Below, piece after piece: positions 1 through 12,328 of a stretch of DNA of 64,000 nucleotides. The stretch is from Telmatactis stephensoni (lineage: Eukaryota; Cnidaria; Anthozoa; Actiniaria; Isophelliidae): contig JALIZF010001650.1 of assembly GCA_029948255.1 (NCBI GenBank), positions 172,001-236,000 of the forward strand. Reading direction: 5' to 3'. The notes beneath the pieces are model-generated. The model made no database searches. It saw nothing but the letters and a program-made list of their open reading frames with translations, and was not told the DNA's origin. A program made the translations under genes and the position numbers. Position 1 is the first letter of the stretch. The number at the start of each line of letters is the position of its first letter.

Positions 1-52
1 TTAAGTAAATACAGAAGTCAACTGAATGGAACATTTTCAACTGGTAACTCAC

Positions 53-3000
53 TTGTTCTTACACTCTTCTAGTGCTTGGAACTGCTCTTTAAGATCACTT
101 CTACTTTGTTCCAAGAAGGTTTTCATAGTTTTTTTAAAGGGTTGTTGTAGATGAGGCTCAGATTCTTTCAGTACTTTGGCAACTTTAAATTCACAGCCAT
201 CTAGTTTCTTTTCCAAACCTTTAAGGTCTGAGTTAAGGTCTTCAAAACTGAGCTGTGATGCTGTGAGCAGGTCTGATGACTCTGGTAGTGGAAATTTAGA
301 TGACAACGTACCAGCATTCTACCAACAAATTATATTGTATCAAAAAATCAATCCATTAACCATTCACAGTTTCAGTCAGTCCATTAACCAATCATAGTTT
401 CAGTCAGTCAGTCAGTCGGTCAGTCGGTCAGTTGGTCAGTCGGTCGGTCGGTCGGTCAACTTTATTTTACTACAATTAGTCTCATCAATATTACAATTGC
501 TCTTCCTGAGAGTTGTATAAGATCATTAAAAGTCAGTCAATCAGCTGACTCAGACAGTCAGTCAGTCAATCAGTCAGTTAGTCTGTCCGTCTGTTAATCA
601 GTCAGATGGTAAGCCACTGACAATGAGTGGGTCAGTCGGTCGGTCTGTTGGTTTTTGCATTACACACCTTATCAAACATGCTCAAATAAACTTGAACTAA
701 GTAATGTAGTAATGTAAAGGAGTGGTCTTTGGACTTGACATCTTTCAGTTTTGTTAAGATATCTAATTCAAAACCATCAGCTTGTCCACGTGACATATTC
801 CCACCATTCATATAATTTCCAAAAGCTAAAACCAGACTTAAAATGTTGTGCACTTCTTGGTTGGTCTGTAAATCCTACAAAAATACAAAATTATATACAT
901 TTACATGTTGTGGTTTAAGTTTTCCATTGGTTAAAATATTTTTGGAGATTGTTTTAAGGTCAGGTTAAGGGTTTAAGGTGGGTAAGGTATGCATAAATTA
1001 CATTAGATTTAAAGGTCTAAACTTATTAAAGGAAGTGAATTAAGAAATGGTCAACACTCAGCATGCGTCCAATTGAGATATGGATACACACTGGAGGCTG
1101 TTAAGCATGACAGAAGTGTAAGAGTCACAAACAAAACAAACAAATAAATAAGCAATACTGTAGGCTACACCTCTAAAAAAGGACTACTCCATATACTCTT
1201 GCATTGGAGAGACATTAAACACCCACACAACTATATGTGGAGAGTTAAGGCCATGAAGTTCCTGACTGTGTGTGTGGTCTGGCCTATTACACTACAGGGC
1301 CCACTGTCAATTGGAGTGAAAGCGCTGTTGTGGTCTCCCTTCCTTGTATGAAAAAAAAAATAACTAAACTAAACTAAACTAAAAACTAAACTAAACTAAA
1401 CTAAACTAAACTAAACTAAACTAAACTAAACTAAACTAAACTAAACTAAAACTAAACTAAACTAAAACTAAACTAAACTAAACTAAACTAAACTAAACTA
1501 AAACTAAACTAAACTAAACTAAACTAAACTAAACTAAACTAAACTAATTAAACTAAACTAAACTAAACTAAATTTCTAATAAAACCAGTACCAACCAAAT
1601 GACGTACCAAATATAATCTTTCAATAATGATTGACAATTTTTAAACAATATTAACTGCTTTGTCTACATATTACCTTTAATTTTTTCTGAGCTATTAGCT
1701 AGGACATTGACCCATCACCAGGGAAGGTGTACAAATTAATGGCTTTGTTACTGGCTTGAAAAACTATTTACATGATTTGTAATATATAGCTATATATTGT
1801 TTTGCTAGTGCTGGTAGTTCTCGTAATTTTGATTTTTAGCCTTAATTGATTGACAGAAGCAAAAATGCCAATTGGTGATTGGCATTTGAATGTCATAGTT
1901 TGCAGAATATCAAAAACTGCAGCAGCAGTTAACCTAAAAATAAAACTACAACAGAACCACTTGTAACAGATCCAAATGAATCCACCATTCTATATTCACA
2001 TAGCAATATGTTTACCTCACACATAAGTCTGAAGTTTGTCAAAGTTTCACCAACTTCCAGCAAGGAATCTGAGATTGAGGTTCTTGATATCATGCAAAAC
2101 AAACGCTCTTCATAACAAACAATCTTTGATACATCGTACAGAAACTGTTCAGGTCTATCAAGCACAGCTTTTGGATTCTCCTGGAGATATGTATCTATGG
2201 AATGTAGTTCTTCTTTTGTGGCTCTCTGAAAAGAAAAGAATGAGTAAATGAATGAATGAGTGAGTGAGTGAGTGAGTAAGTGAGTGGATGAGTGGATAGA
2301 TTGAATGAATAAATGAGTGAATGAGTGACTGGGTGAGTGATTGATTGTTTGAGTTAATGAATGAATGAATAAATGAATGAGTGCATTGGTAAGTGAGTGA
2401 ATGAGCAAATGAATGAATGAATCCATAAATGAATGAATGAATGAATGAAAAAACAAACAAACAAACAAACAAACAAACAAAGGAATGAATTAAAGAACAA
2501 ATAAATGAATTAATGGATGGAAGGATGGATGAATGAATAAAAAACAATAGATGACATCAGCATTAAAACATAACTTACAATTTCATACAGAGATTTGAGA
2601 TTTTCATAGTCCAAAATAGAAGTGTCCATCTTATACAATGTGTCCTTTATTTCACTAATATTTACATGAAGTGTGCTCAACAGTATTCCAATTGCCTGAG
2701 ACCTTTTACTGTCCAATATGTTCACAACCTTTTGTTTTGTTTTCTTTAATGTTTTGTTCTGTGAATTTTCTTCTCCTTTCTTTCGTTCAACCTTGGAAAA
2801 TGCATCCTCAAATGGTTCTACATCTATTTTTGGCTCTTTTAAAGACTTCCAAAGAATTTTAGGTGATGGAGAACCAGGAGGGATTTGTTGAAGTTGAATT
2901 CTTTTCCAGAAAAGGGGTTTCATTGGAACATCTAAAAAGGTAAATGCAATAGTCATTACATCTCACTCCACAAATTATTGATGACTAATAAGACAAATAA

Positions 3001-4006
3001 TAGAACACACGTATTTAGTATTTACATGTAACAAGGATATATTTAAATATCTAAATACTGAGAAAATTCAATGGCAAGAACAAGTGTGTTAATAAAACAA
3101 CAAGTTAGGGTCTTGTGTAAATTGTTGTCAGTAGTATTTTCAAGCAGGATGGATACTTTGCTTTACTTTACTTTACTTTTATGTATGAATGGATAAATAA
3201 ATGAACAACACCAAAAATGTAAGCTGTTTTTACTTACTTGGTTTAACTGGTTTTTTTCTGCAAACATGTACTGAAGATTGTCTTAGTATGCCACCAAATG
3301 TTGGAGGTAGAGGAACAGATGGAGGTGGTGGTGGAGGTGGAGCACCTCTGATAGCTGGCGGTGGGGGTGGGGGAGGTGGTGGTATACCTTGTCCTACTAT
3401 TGCTGGTGGAGGTGGAGGTGGTGGTGGTGGTAGTGGGACAGCTTGCCCTCCAATAGCTGATGTTGGGGGTGGGGGCGGTGGAGGTGGTGGAGGTGGTGGT
3501 TGAGAGACCATTTTTGGTTGATTTACAACTTGTTGTCCCACAGACTGATGTGAGGATAGCACTACATCTACTTCCCCATTTGTAGTGGATGATATTCCTG
3601 AAGATATTGGTTGTGTAGACTTGTTGTCCACAGCATGGTTCAGTGGTTGACAGTTTTGCCCTTTACAGTGAGGTGCCTTTTCTCCAGGATTGCTTGCAGA
3701 TGCTGATTCATTTTGTTGTTGGTTCTCTGCTGATTCAATCTCCTGTGTCAAATCACTGGCAAATGATTTGAATTGCTTCACATTTTGATTGACATTATGT
3801 TCTGTATGGCATTTGTTTGTCTTGCTTTCTAGTAGATCTATAGTAGCAGCAGAGGTGGGTGAAGTTTGGGGTGGAGGAGGGAGAGGTGGAGGGTGAAAGG
3901 TACTGAAGTTTGGTCGGTGTGCAGGACTAAGAGGTGGTGTCCTAGGTGTAACACCAATATGTCGGGATGACATATTGACAGTAGATGTTGCACCATTTCC
4001 AGACAT
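53..4006 (-). CDS. Formin, FMN1/FMN2/Cappuccino type, 3' end outside window
   Basis: Actin-nucleating formin. Coding exons by GT/AG sites and continuous phase: 4006-3238, 2931-2579, 2225-2016, 874-668, 318-53; the last ends at a donor (CAA|GTGAGT), so the C-terminus lies beyond the left edge. Exon 1 holds an FH1 region with four long proline runs (profilin binding) after about 170 residues of low-complexity sequence. FH2 starts with KPLFWKRIQ and continues with [33 protein letters not shown] and RGQADGF. KRSQA plus GNYMNGGN-x3-RGQADG are typical of the FMN1/FMN2/Cappuccino subgroup. An in-frame TAA lies just upstream of the ATG, so the start is secure and there is no GBD/DID region. Expected role is nucleating straight actin filaments in the cytoplasm. 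Introns contain microsatellites. Confidence 0.93.
365..640. repeat. CAGT/CGGT-type microsatellite in formin intron
   Basis: Two blocks of degenerate CAGT and CGGT tetranucleotide repeats (about 398-460 and 540-640), separated by unique sequence. They lie in the intron between the exons ending at 668 and starting at 318. Confidence 0.8.
1360..1572. repeat. (CTAAA)n microsatellite
   Basis: About 40 copies of the pentanucleotide CTAAA with occasional one-base expansions, in the formin intron 875-2015. The rest of that intron shows no gene. Confidence 0.95.
2235..2545. repeat. (GAAT/GAGT)n microsatellite
   Basis: Degenerate GAAT/GAGT tetranucleotides with an internal (AAAC)n block, in the formin intron 2226-2578. 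The long minus-strand reading frames rich in H, S, I and F here come from the repeat, not from a gene. Confidence 0.9.
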
Positions 4007-4981
4007 GGAGTTTAATTAATCTAAAGAAAATAAAAAGAAATGTTAATGACAAATCCTCTGTCCCTTAAGACCTAAGCCATGTCAAATGATCAATGGGGGA
4101 CTTCTGCTTCTGCAAGAGAAGGCATATTTTTGCAAGCCCAGGATGCTTTTTGGTTGATTTCCATTGTTTTCAAAATTTGAGATGCTGAGACGATTTTTAG
4201 CAAAAAATCAAGACTTCAAGACCCTCGAAACTTGACTAAAATTTTGCAAGACTCTAACATTTTAGGGGGCCATTCTACACCCCCTTTATGTTGTTACTGT
4301 GAACCATGCTTTACCAAAACATGTTAACACAAAAATCATGCAAAATATGCATGCAATTAGCCAGTTTCAACATGTACATGTATGTATAGGTCTATGTATA
4401 CATGCCAAGCATTTTGGTCAAAACACAACAAATCAGATAGACGTCAACTAATGGGAATTGATTACCATTACAATGACAGCTAAGAAACCAGCAACGCTTT
4501 GAATATAAGCTTAAGCTTGGGAAATCTATGGCCAACAAGTACATTTTTCACTGTGTTGTATACAAGTCATGTACATGCACGTCAAACTGAAGATTACAAA
4601 GGAAAGTTCGATGTACGTGATAGTTTTACTCTCGATTAACGTAATTAGTTAACCAAGATGTTGACAAAAATGATTCATATTCGAAACCTTAAAAAGATCT
4701 CGCAAATTCGTCATGACAGTCGAAATATATGCAACTTTATAGCTTATACACGATTGGGAAGCATTCTGACAGAGTTTGGCTTCCACCGATTCATTTACTT
4801 CGATACTTTGGACGGCAAATAGAATCGAATATGCAAATCGATATTATTTAGCTAGTAGCTTAGCTACAAAGCTGAAATCGAACGAGCAGCGAAAAAAAAA
4901 ACTTGGAACCTGTCAAACTCGGTCTAACGTAGTTTGCACGAATTCAACAAATAAACGCACTTGCAGAACATGTTAACATAC

Positions 4982-5095
4982 CTTCTTCGAGAGCAAGGCT
5001 TATACTATGTGCATATCGTTGTGCTGCATCACGGAGTGTTCATAATTTGGTATTTTTTCGATGATTTTCGTGATCTTTTCAAAACTGCTCCGCCA
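4982..5095 (-). other. Putative 5' UTR exon of the formin
   Basis: On the minus strand a consensus donor (GAAG|GTATGT) ends at 4982, and a good acceptor (TTTCTTTAG|AT) lies about 14 bases upstream of the formin ATG at 4006. This suggests a leading non-coding exon whose 5' limit cannot be seen. The intervening 4020-4980 holds no ORF with recognisable similarity. Confidence 0.35.
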
Positions 5096-5340
5096 TGTTG
5101 ATCTTCTGCACCTGTTTGGATGCAAATACTAGATCCAGTCAAACACGGTCATTTCTCACTAGGAAGCCCAATCAATCGCCTGAAAGACAAATATTTATTT
5201 CTTTTTCCTTCCCTTTGTCTTTTCTTTTTCATTCCCTTCAATTCTTTGTATTTTTTCCCTTCCTGACAAATTCTTAAACCTATCACTTTGATTCATTCAA
5301 CTTTTGTGAGACTGAAGTGAAATATCACGGCTTGTTGAAC

Positions 5341-5705
5341 CACAGGCGGACGACCATCCTCTCAATTTGTGGTTTGGGCTTCCTGTGTCAGGGTCGAATG
5401 GCCGTTGGTTTCAAACAAGCTGAAAATTAGTGCTTTTCACTAAAAAAAAATCACGTGATTTTTCTTCTGCACTAGTGAGCGTATAATAACTCTCTTAAAA
5501 CTCATCGGACGACAAAAAAAAACTCATATCTGATAAATATAAGGATTGAAGTTCCTTTTGACACAATATTTTGAATTTCAAGATGTAGAGCAATCAAGTA
5601 AAATCGCCAGTGAAAAGCACTAATTTTCAGCTTGTTTGAAACCAACGGCCATTCGACCCTGACACAGGAAGCCCAAACCACAAATTGAGAGGATGGTCCG
5701 CCTGT
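5341..5705. mobile_element. Foldback MITE with about 100 bp arms
   Basis: The left arm (5341-5440, starting CACAGGCGGA) returns inverted at 5609-5705 (ending TCCGCCTGTG) with few mismatches. The 170 bp spacer has no ORF, so this is a non-autonomous inverted-repeat element. No target duplication could be assigned. The flanking 5706-6102 shows no gene. Confidence 0.85.
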
Positions 5706-6102
5706 GCTCCTCTTTTTAATGCCATTTTCTCACTCCTCCCTAATTTTTTCGGCCATTTCTCATTCACTATATCTCATAATTGTTTTCCTCACTCCTCCCA
5801 AACCGATTTTTCTGCCTCTTTTCTCCTTCCTCCCTACTTTTTGGGGGCTATTTCTCCCTCCTCCCTAAATATAAACCGTTCCTCTCCGCTCAGTTAGTGA
5901 ACGTAGTTGAAAACTGGTTTGCCATATTTTCCATAGAGCAATTGGACAATAGGGGAAACTAAGAAGCAGTTAATATGAATAAATCCTTTGTTAGATGGGA
6001 CATTATACGCAAAAATTGATATTTACAAATAAAGGTTTTTTAAATAAAAGTTTTAAAGTGCCTATCACCCAATTATTATCAAATTCAGTTCTTGTTGGCA
6101 AG

Positions 6103-6560
6103 CAGTGAATCGGGGGTGGAAGCTGAATATTGAATATTGAATATTGACTTTAGATTAGTTTGAATATTTGAAAATTTACTTTGAATATTTGAAAATTTAC
6201 TTTGAATATTGAATATCGACAGTTTGAATATTGAATACTGAAAACAAAATATTCAGCTTCCACCAAGAGACCATAATACTGAGAGAGCGAAGCTCAGTAT
6301 TGATGTCTGTGCCATGTTCGTGGCGGCTAAGGCTATTTTTAGTAACTTCGCCATCGCGCGCGCAAGTCCCTCCACCAATAGAATTTGATTTTTGACGTGC
6401 GCGCGGACGGGACCGTTTGAATTCTATTGTCTAAGAGCCTTGCGCGCGCGATGGCGAAGTTACTAAAAATAGCCTTAGCCGCCACGAACATGGCACAGAC
6501 ATCAATACTGAGCTTCGCTCTCTTAGTATTATGGTCTCTTGGCTTCCACCCCCGACAGTG
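6103..6560. mobile_element. Older MITE interrupted by a younger palindromic element
   Basis: The left end CGGGGGTGGAAGCTGAATAT (6111) reappears inverted at the right end, but that right copy is cut: AATATTCAGCTTCCA stops at 6262 and CTTCCACCCCCG resumes at 6543. Between the ends are GAATATTGAA-type repeats. Confidence 0.75.
6263..6542. mobile_element. 280 bp palindromic MITE nested in another MITE
   Basis: Near-perfect inverted repeat: CCAAGAGACCATAATACT at the left and its complement at the right, arms about 110 bp, including GCGCGCGC tracts. Flanked by the direct repeat CTTCCA (6257-6262 and 6543-6548), read as a 6 bp target duplication. Confidence 0.85.
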
Positions 6561-7014
6561 AAGATGTTTTTATCCTATTTTTCCTAGACCCTTATTTTCT
6601 GAGATATAAGGGTTTCAAATATCAAAATGCAAATTTATGACGTAAAAGGAGTCATCATTTATTATACAAAAACAAGATAATTTAAGATACTTGAATTTTT
6701 CCTTTTGTAAATGATTTCCATTGGTAAAAACCTGTTGTTTAGTGAAAACTCCAGCTATCAAACTGAAGACCTCTTTTTGTTGACTCCTTTTAGGTCATTA
6801 CATTTGCACTATGAATTTTGATACCTTTATACCTCAGAAAATATTGGTCTAGGATCGAAAACCAGGATAAAAGATCTTCACTATGCTCTCCATACAACAA
6901 GAACTCAGAGAACTGAGTTTGAAAATAAAAAAAGGGTGATAGGGGTTTTAAACGTTTTCGACCTACTGTGGTCATATATATATATATATGTGGTCATATA
7001 AACTTTTAGCCTTT

Positions 7015-7175
7015 ATTAGATATTACTTGTGTAATACGGGCTGACATTTTACTCATCTCAAAATACCAACGCGACTCGTCATAAAATATCAGCCCGTAAT
7101 ACACAAGAAAATATCTAATAATACCACTTATTTTCTTGTGTATTACGGGCTGATATTTTATGAGTCGCGTATGTA
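7015..7175. repeat. Inverted repeat (MITE-like)
   Basis: GCGACTCGTCATAAAATATC (7066) pairs with the inverted copy ending GAGTCGCG near 7170. A third, diverged copy of the CTTGTGTAATACGGGCTGA segment lies at 7027, so the element may have been internally duplicated. Confidence 0.7.
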
Positions 7176-7436
7176 TTTTGCCGAGCCTTTAGGCGAGTAC
7201 TTTAAGCGAGTACTTCGGGTGACTAGAGTCATCCTACTAAAGGGTCACTAAACAGGATTCGTCTGCAATGTAGAAATTTATTGATTTTTTTCTTTTTAAA
7301 ACAGAGCTTGGGATGCCCGCAAAGCTTTGCAATGTAGCTTCATTCCCGTTCGTTGGCTACTTTTGTGTAATTGCTGTTGAATGGCTTCAGCCGCGCGCTT
7401 TGAATAAAATTGTCCAAAAAATCGTCTTTATTGCTT

Positions 7437-7558
7437 TTACCCTGCGAGCAGAGTCCCCCTTTACCTTCTAATCGAGCGAAAGAAGGAAGGGAGACAGGAA
7501 GGGAGACTCTCCCTTTCTTCTTTCGCGGCTCAATTAGAAGGTAACTGCACGCAGGGTA
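7437..7558. repeat. Short foldback element
   Basis: ACCCTGCGAGCAG and ACCTTCTAATCGAGCGAAAG on the left pair with CTTTCGCGGCTCAATTAGAA and CTGCACGCAGGGT on the right, with a GGGAGACAGG-type direct repeat at the centre. Confidence 0.7.
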
Positions 7559-7560
7559 TA

Positions 7561-7705
7561 TAGAGGATATTACACGGTGGCGCAAAGATATGGAGTTTAT
7601 CTTCGATGGGAAAGAAATATTTCACGAGTGAGCGCAGCGAACGAGTGAAATATTTCTTTTCATGCACGAGAGGATAAACTCCATATCTTCAAGCCGCCGT
7701 GTAAT
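7561..7705. repeat. Foldback element
   Basis: ATTACACGGTGGCGCAAAGA (7570) pairs with the inverted copy ending GCCGCCGTGTAAT near 7703. The core is a second palindrome around GAAATATTTCAC. Confidence 0.75.
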
Positions 7706-7959
7706 TTTCTTTTTATCATATAATTACTGAGATTTTAAGAAAAAGAGCTGAACATACAACAAATAGTGCACCAAAGAACGAAATAAAAATGTCAACTCGG
7801 CCGTTTTGGAACTGAAGTTTTACTGAAATATCACAAGGCTTATACTTTAATTACATGCTACAAATGAGCTAAAGTATTATTTTTGGTTTCTCTTTGTTCT
7901 GCCATGTTGACACTACTGAGTACATATAGTAGCTTGAATGGCGGGAAAATCAACCTGAT

Positions 7960-8036
7960 ATCATCACATGTGATGATATCGAAATCCTGCGCTCTGATTG
8001 GTTGTTTTTGATATCATCACATGTGAATGATATCAA
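7960..8036. repeat. Paired GATATCATCACATGTG palindromes
   Basis: Two copies of GATATCATCACATGTGATGA-type palindrome, one perfect (about 7961-7982) and one with a 1-base insertion (about 8010-8034), flank a 30 bp spacer. They could be the ends of a very small inverted-repeat element. Confidence 0.5.
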
Positions 8037-8184
8037 TGGCCGATACCCTCTATATTTGCTCGCTCTATTGTGTTGATATCGAAGTAAGTATATGATAAAT
8101 ACGTATATTACTTTGTTTCATGTTCACTAAGGGATTCAATTAGGAAAATTCATTTCCCGACTCGGGAATAGGCCATATGCACTA

Positions 8185-8575
8185 ACAGGTCACGTGACCC
8201 TATCTTCCGTAAATCAAGCGGTACCGTCAAAATGAATGCCAGAAATAGAAAGAGCACCTCGATATTAGTAAAAGTTCAAAGTTTCAGCTCATAAGATGTA
8301 ATACAGGAGAAATGACAGTAAATTTAAGATAGGATATTAAGATTCCGCCGTTTGGAAAAACACATTGGATGGCAAGCTCGTGCCATCCAATGCGCTCTCC
8401 GAACGAATCTTAAGAAAATATCTAATCTGAAATTATAATTCACTGTCATTTTTTCTCTTATTCATCTTATAACCTGAAACTTTGCACTTTTACTAATATC
8501 GAGATGCTCTTTCATTTTTCGAGTTCATTTTGGTGGTAGTGCTTGATTTAGGGGAGATAGGGTCACGTGACCTGT
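8185..8575. mobile_element. 390 bp foldback MITE
   Basis: Starts ACAGGTCACGTGACCCTATC and ends with the inverted copy GGGTCACGTGACCTGT. The arms of about 150-190 bp are diverged, and the loop contains a second palindrome, CATTGGATGGCA. No ORF. Confidence 0.8.
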
Positions 8576-8594
8576 GACCAAGCTATCATTATAT

Positions 8595-8792
8595 AATTAA
8601 CACTTATTGACTGGGACCGAGGGAAACAGTATGTTTTGTGGTCCCGAGACCGCCAATGTATCCTTCGGCTCCGCCTCGGGAAACATTGGCGGTCTCGGGA
8701 CAACAAAACATACTCCGTCTCGGGAAACATTGAAGGTCTCGGGACCACAAAACATACTGTTTCCCTCGGTCCCAGTCAATAAGTGTTAATTA
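8595..8792. mobile_element. 200 bp palindromic MITE
   Basis: TAATTAACACTTATTGACTG at the left and its inverted copy at the right, with GGTCCCGAGACC-type inner repeats occurring several times. Both-strand reading frames over it are mirror images of each other and are not genes. Confidence 0.85.
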
Positions 8793-8984
8793 TTGACCAG
8801 CAATAACAAAACCGGAAGTTGATTGAGCTTTGAAGGCACGTTTTTGGCAGGTCAATAAAACTCACTGTTGCCCGCTGAGAGTTGTTGCTGGGGAAACAGC
8901 AAAATTTGTTGACGTTCACGTGATGCGCTCTCGCCCAATCAGAGCACTGAAAAAATTGACTTTGACAGTTGGTATATAACAACA

Positions 8985-9970
8985 TAATTTGTTGCCGCAA
9001 TCATTTTCCGACTTGTTTTGCAAAAACGCGCAGATTCATAATTACTAATACTCGCTCAGCTAGTCAATATAGATCGCACTCGTGCCGTACTAATATAAAG
9101 AAATTTACAATTCTTTGCCAAGGGTCTAAGATCTGGAATTCACTGCCATCAGATATAAATAATTTACCCTCATTTTTATCTTTCAAAAAAAAAAAAAAAA
9201 AAAAAAAAACAACAACAACAACAACAACATAAACCCCCCCCAAAAAAAAACAAAAAGAACTACTTGATCATTTGCTTTTTATGTAATAGCATTATAACTA
9301 CATATCATAATTTGTCCTCTTACGCTATCACTTAAGAATATCATACGAACTTTCTGAGTTAATTATACCATATGCATTTTGAAATCACTGGTGATTTGTG
9401 CAATCTGATTGGTTAAAAAGTGTGCGATTAATTCCTAAATTGCATCCTTTTGCTTTCCAACCAATCACAAAACAGTATCTTTTATTATCAGCCAATCATA
9501 TACAAGAATCAAAAAAGCCATTTGATTGCTGTCAAGCTGTGGGATTTTTTTCTTGAACCTGTTTTCACATTTTTGTTAAAAAAGTAGAGCAAAAAAGTTG
9601 AGATTTCAAAATGGATATATAATTAAGTGGAAATTAAACTTCGTGTCGTGCAATTTTCGTGTCGTATATGATTTCGGCCCAAATTGCACTCCACTCAGTT
9701 TAATTACCATTATTATATCCACGAGGAGGCTCCAGCTTTTAAAAACCTGATGGTTTCTTGGGGTCTCCTCGCCAACTTGCATTTACTAAACAATACACAC
9801 AAGCTATTTAATTTCTTTATTTATATTTACACGATTATGTACAATTTTAATTAATATATATGTATTGTATGTATTATGTAGTGTTAAAAAAAGTTGAATA
9901 TGTATTTAATTATGAATGTATTGCAAGTGGCAAAATGAATAAATAAATTTATCAAATAAATGCGATATCG
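8985..9970 (+). mobile_element. 5'-truncated non-LTR retrotransposon (LINE) 3' end
   Basis: A frame over about 9025-9186 reads RTNIKKFTILCQG, then SKIWNSLPSDINNLPSF and SFKK. This is the usual C-terminal tail of CR1/L2/jockey-type reverse transcriptase ORFs (RT-x-F-x-G-x2-IWN-x-LP-x2-I...FK). The 5' part of the ORF is absent. The frame then runs into A(25), (CAA)n and C(8) tracts at 9184-9243. A 3' UTR-like stretch (9720-9970) ends in AATAAATAAATTTATC. The middle, 9345-9715, may be another inserted repeat. A dead copy. Confidence 0.65.
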
Positions 9971-10916
9971 TTTTTCTCGTTGCGCAGAACACGTCACTCT
10001 GAGGTTCATGTCACATAACTGAGCTTCTCTAAATCTTAAAGCTGAAAAACCGGTGAAAGAAATAAAAACTTTACAGAAAATTTCAAAACATTAATTTGGA
10101 CAAAATGGTCTGAGCGCGAGAAGCCTTGTCATGGGTTGCCTGTGTTTCACTGGCATTGCATACTGGGATGTCTTGGAAACACATGATCAACCACACGACA
10201 CAGTGGACAAAACGGTGAGTGCATGAAGTAATTTGTGGTTGAGGTTTTTCAACAAATATGGCAGTTTACCATTTGTTTGTGGAAAACACATGTTGGTAAG
10301 TGGTTACTAATGACACTAGAAATGTTTTGCGTTCGATAATTATGTGATTTTATGCCGATGAATCACTCGAAGTACTGATTCAGTACAAGGCGAAAAATGG
10401 CGCCAAAGTCAGTGTACCTTCGTAGTTGGGATATTTTTAATCGACATAGTGTATAGTTGCTTTCTTTCCTTAAGGGATTTCCATTTTTTTTCTCGGAATA
10501 AAAACTCTATGGTGTTTGTTGGAATATTTCTTCGCTGTCGATAATTTCATTGTACTATCGCCAAATAGACCCATTTCATTTATTCCCTCACTGGAGGACC
10601 AAACACAGGAAAAAAATCCTAGAAAAACATCAATGTTTTTTAAATGGGAAATTGTATGATTCCCATTCAAAAATACATTGATGGGAAAGTTGAACTCTTA
10701 ACATTGATGTGTTTTTTTAATAATTCCATTAATGGTTTATTCATAAAAACAATCATGGTTTTAATTTAATTTACATTTATGATCCTTTCATTTTCCATAC
10801 ATGACATTTTGTTATATAACATGCATAACTTTAAACAAACATCCCATGGAATCTTCATTATAACCATGAATGTAAATTACTCATCCACACTGTTTTTAAA
10901 AGAAAAAACACTGCTG
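9971..10916. other. No gene seen
   Basis: AT-rich sequence. The part after 10600 contains diverged versions of the AACATTCATGGGATATT motif that becomes a tandem repeat at 10917. Confidence 0.5.
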
Positions 10917-11130
10917 GATTTCCTATAAACATTCATGGGATATTGCAGTTTTACTGGGTATGTTTTAGTGTATTCCCACACATGTAAAACTCATAAAAAC
11001 CACTGGTAGATTTCCTATAAACATTCATGGGATATTGCAGTTTTACTGGGTATGTTTTAGTGTATTCCCACACATGTAAAACTCATAAAAACCACTGGTA
11101 GATTTCCTATAAACATTCATGGGATATTGT
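10917..11130. repeat. 92 bp tandem repeat, about 2.3 copies
   Basis: GATTTCCTATAAACATTCAT begins at 10917, 11009 and 11101, giving a period of 92 with almost no divergence between copies. Confidence 0.92.
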
Positions 11131-11337
11131 AATTTACATTGTTTAAGCACTGTAAATAATTGGTGCCCTGTAAACCATAATATACCATTTTAGTGTATTT
11201 CCAGGGTTAGTTTTTCTAGTGAGAAACAGGAGATACTATACTATATATAATCATGCAGCAATAAAACAATCATAATGCTTATATATCATGGTTTTATTGA
11301 ATGACATTTTATGGGTATTACAAACTGCTTGGGATGT

Positions 11338-11466
11338 TTAATGATGTATCTGCAAATAACATGCCAAATTTCAACATAACTGTGGCTGTATTTTTAGCTA
11401 CAAATTGCTTGAGACGTATAACTCAGTGCCATTAAGGCATGGCTCTCTTAAGGTATTAGAACTGGC
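11338..11466. repeat. Left repeat arm of a candidate large composite element
   Basis: The segment 11422-11466 contains CTCAGTGCCATTAAGGCATG, GGCTCTC and TTAAGGTATTAGAACTGGC. The last occurs inverted at 22957-22975. The first two occur inverted at 23274-23289 and 25636-25649, on either side of the piggyBac insertion. The stretch 11338-11380 (AATGATGTATCTG...) recurs in direct orientation at 25651-25690. Confidence 0.6.
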
Positions 11467-12328
11467 AAAAGTGGGTGTCATTTGAACATAATTCACTCAG
11501 TCTGGACCAAATATATTTCAAAAAATATTTTATAACTAATATCTACATAAAATTTTGTTTCGGTTTTGCAAGTGAAAGGTGTCATTATTCACACCTTAGG
11601 TGTTAAAACAACACAGGTATCCTGAGGGTATTTTTGAAAAAATCTTTAATATCTTTCTAAGCATTTTTCAAAAACTTGCCAAACTAAGCACTGAATAAAC
11701 TTGATATATAATAAACCAAAATTGAAGAGCCCGGAAGAAAATATTTTTTTCGTGAGCTTGCGCTTGAGTGTAATCAATTTTTGACTGTAAATCTTACCAC
11801 ATATAAACTCCAACTCCGGGCTCTTCAAAATCCAATCTCTGAAGCCTATTTGAAATATCCACCAAATATAATGCTGATACGATGAATACAGAAGACGTTA
11901 TTCAAGTTCATGTGAAAGGCAGGGGCCATTTTATCGATTTAATAAACGATAACTCTGTTGTTTCTTCTTTGATCAAAGAAAATCGTCGCCATATTGTTTT
12001 CATCTTCAAAATACGTCATAGTATACGATTTGTTCACGATTTGAACGAAAGCCGGCCGAGTAAACCTCGTAAATCTGTCGCGCACGTGTCGTTACAGGCG
12101 AAAGCAAAATAGCGTGACAAACAAATGACGTCATTCATAGCAACGACTCGAACGCATGCGCTTTGGCCTTTGTAACACGAAGCTCATTCAACAAATTCAT
12201 ATCGAAGTGTCTATCTACATCAATTTTGCAAAATCTTTTCCTTCTTATATTTAGTATTTAGTATTTACCAGCTTTAGAATCAATCAGAGATCATAATAAG
12301 TATTTCAGTTTTCCGACCATCGACGAAA

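Noticed and set aside
2158..2547. H/S/I/F-rich minus-strand frames near the formin
   Set aside because: Translation of GAAT microsatellite; the real exon is only 2016-2225.
3201..3503. Glycine-rich plus-strand reading frame
   Set aside because: Antisense shadow of the proline runs in the formin FH1 exon.
7340..7585. 81-codon minus-strand ORF
   Set aside because: Lies over a foldback repeat and shows no similarity to a known protein.
8563..8789. Overlapping frames on both strands
   Set aside because: Identical peptides on opposite strands arise from a palindromic MITE.
11882..12112. 76-codon plus-strand ORF
   Set aside because: No recognisable domain and no splice context; likely chance in the 5' region of the transposase gene.
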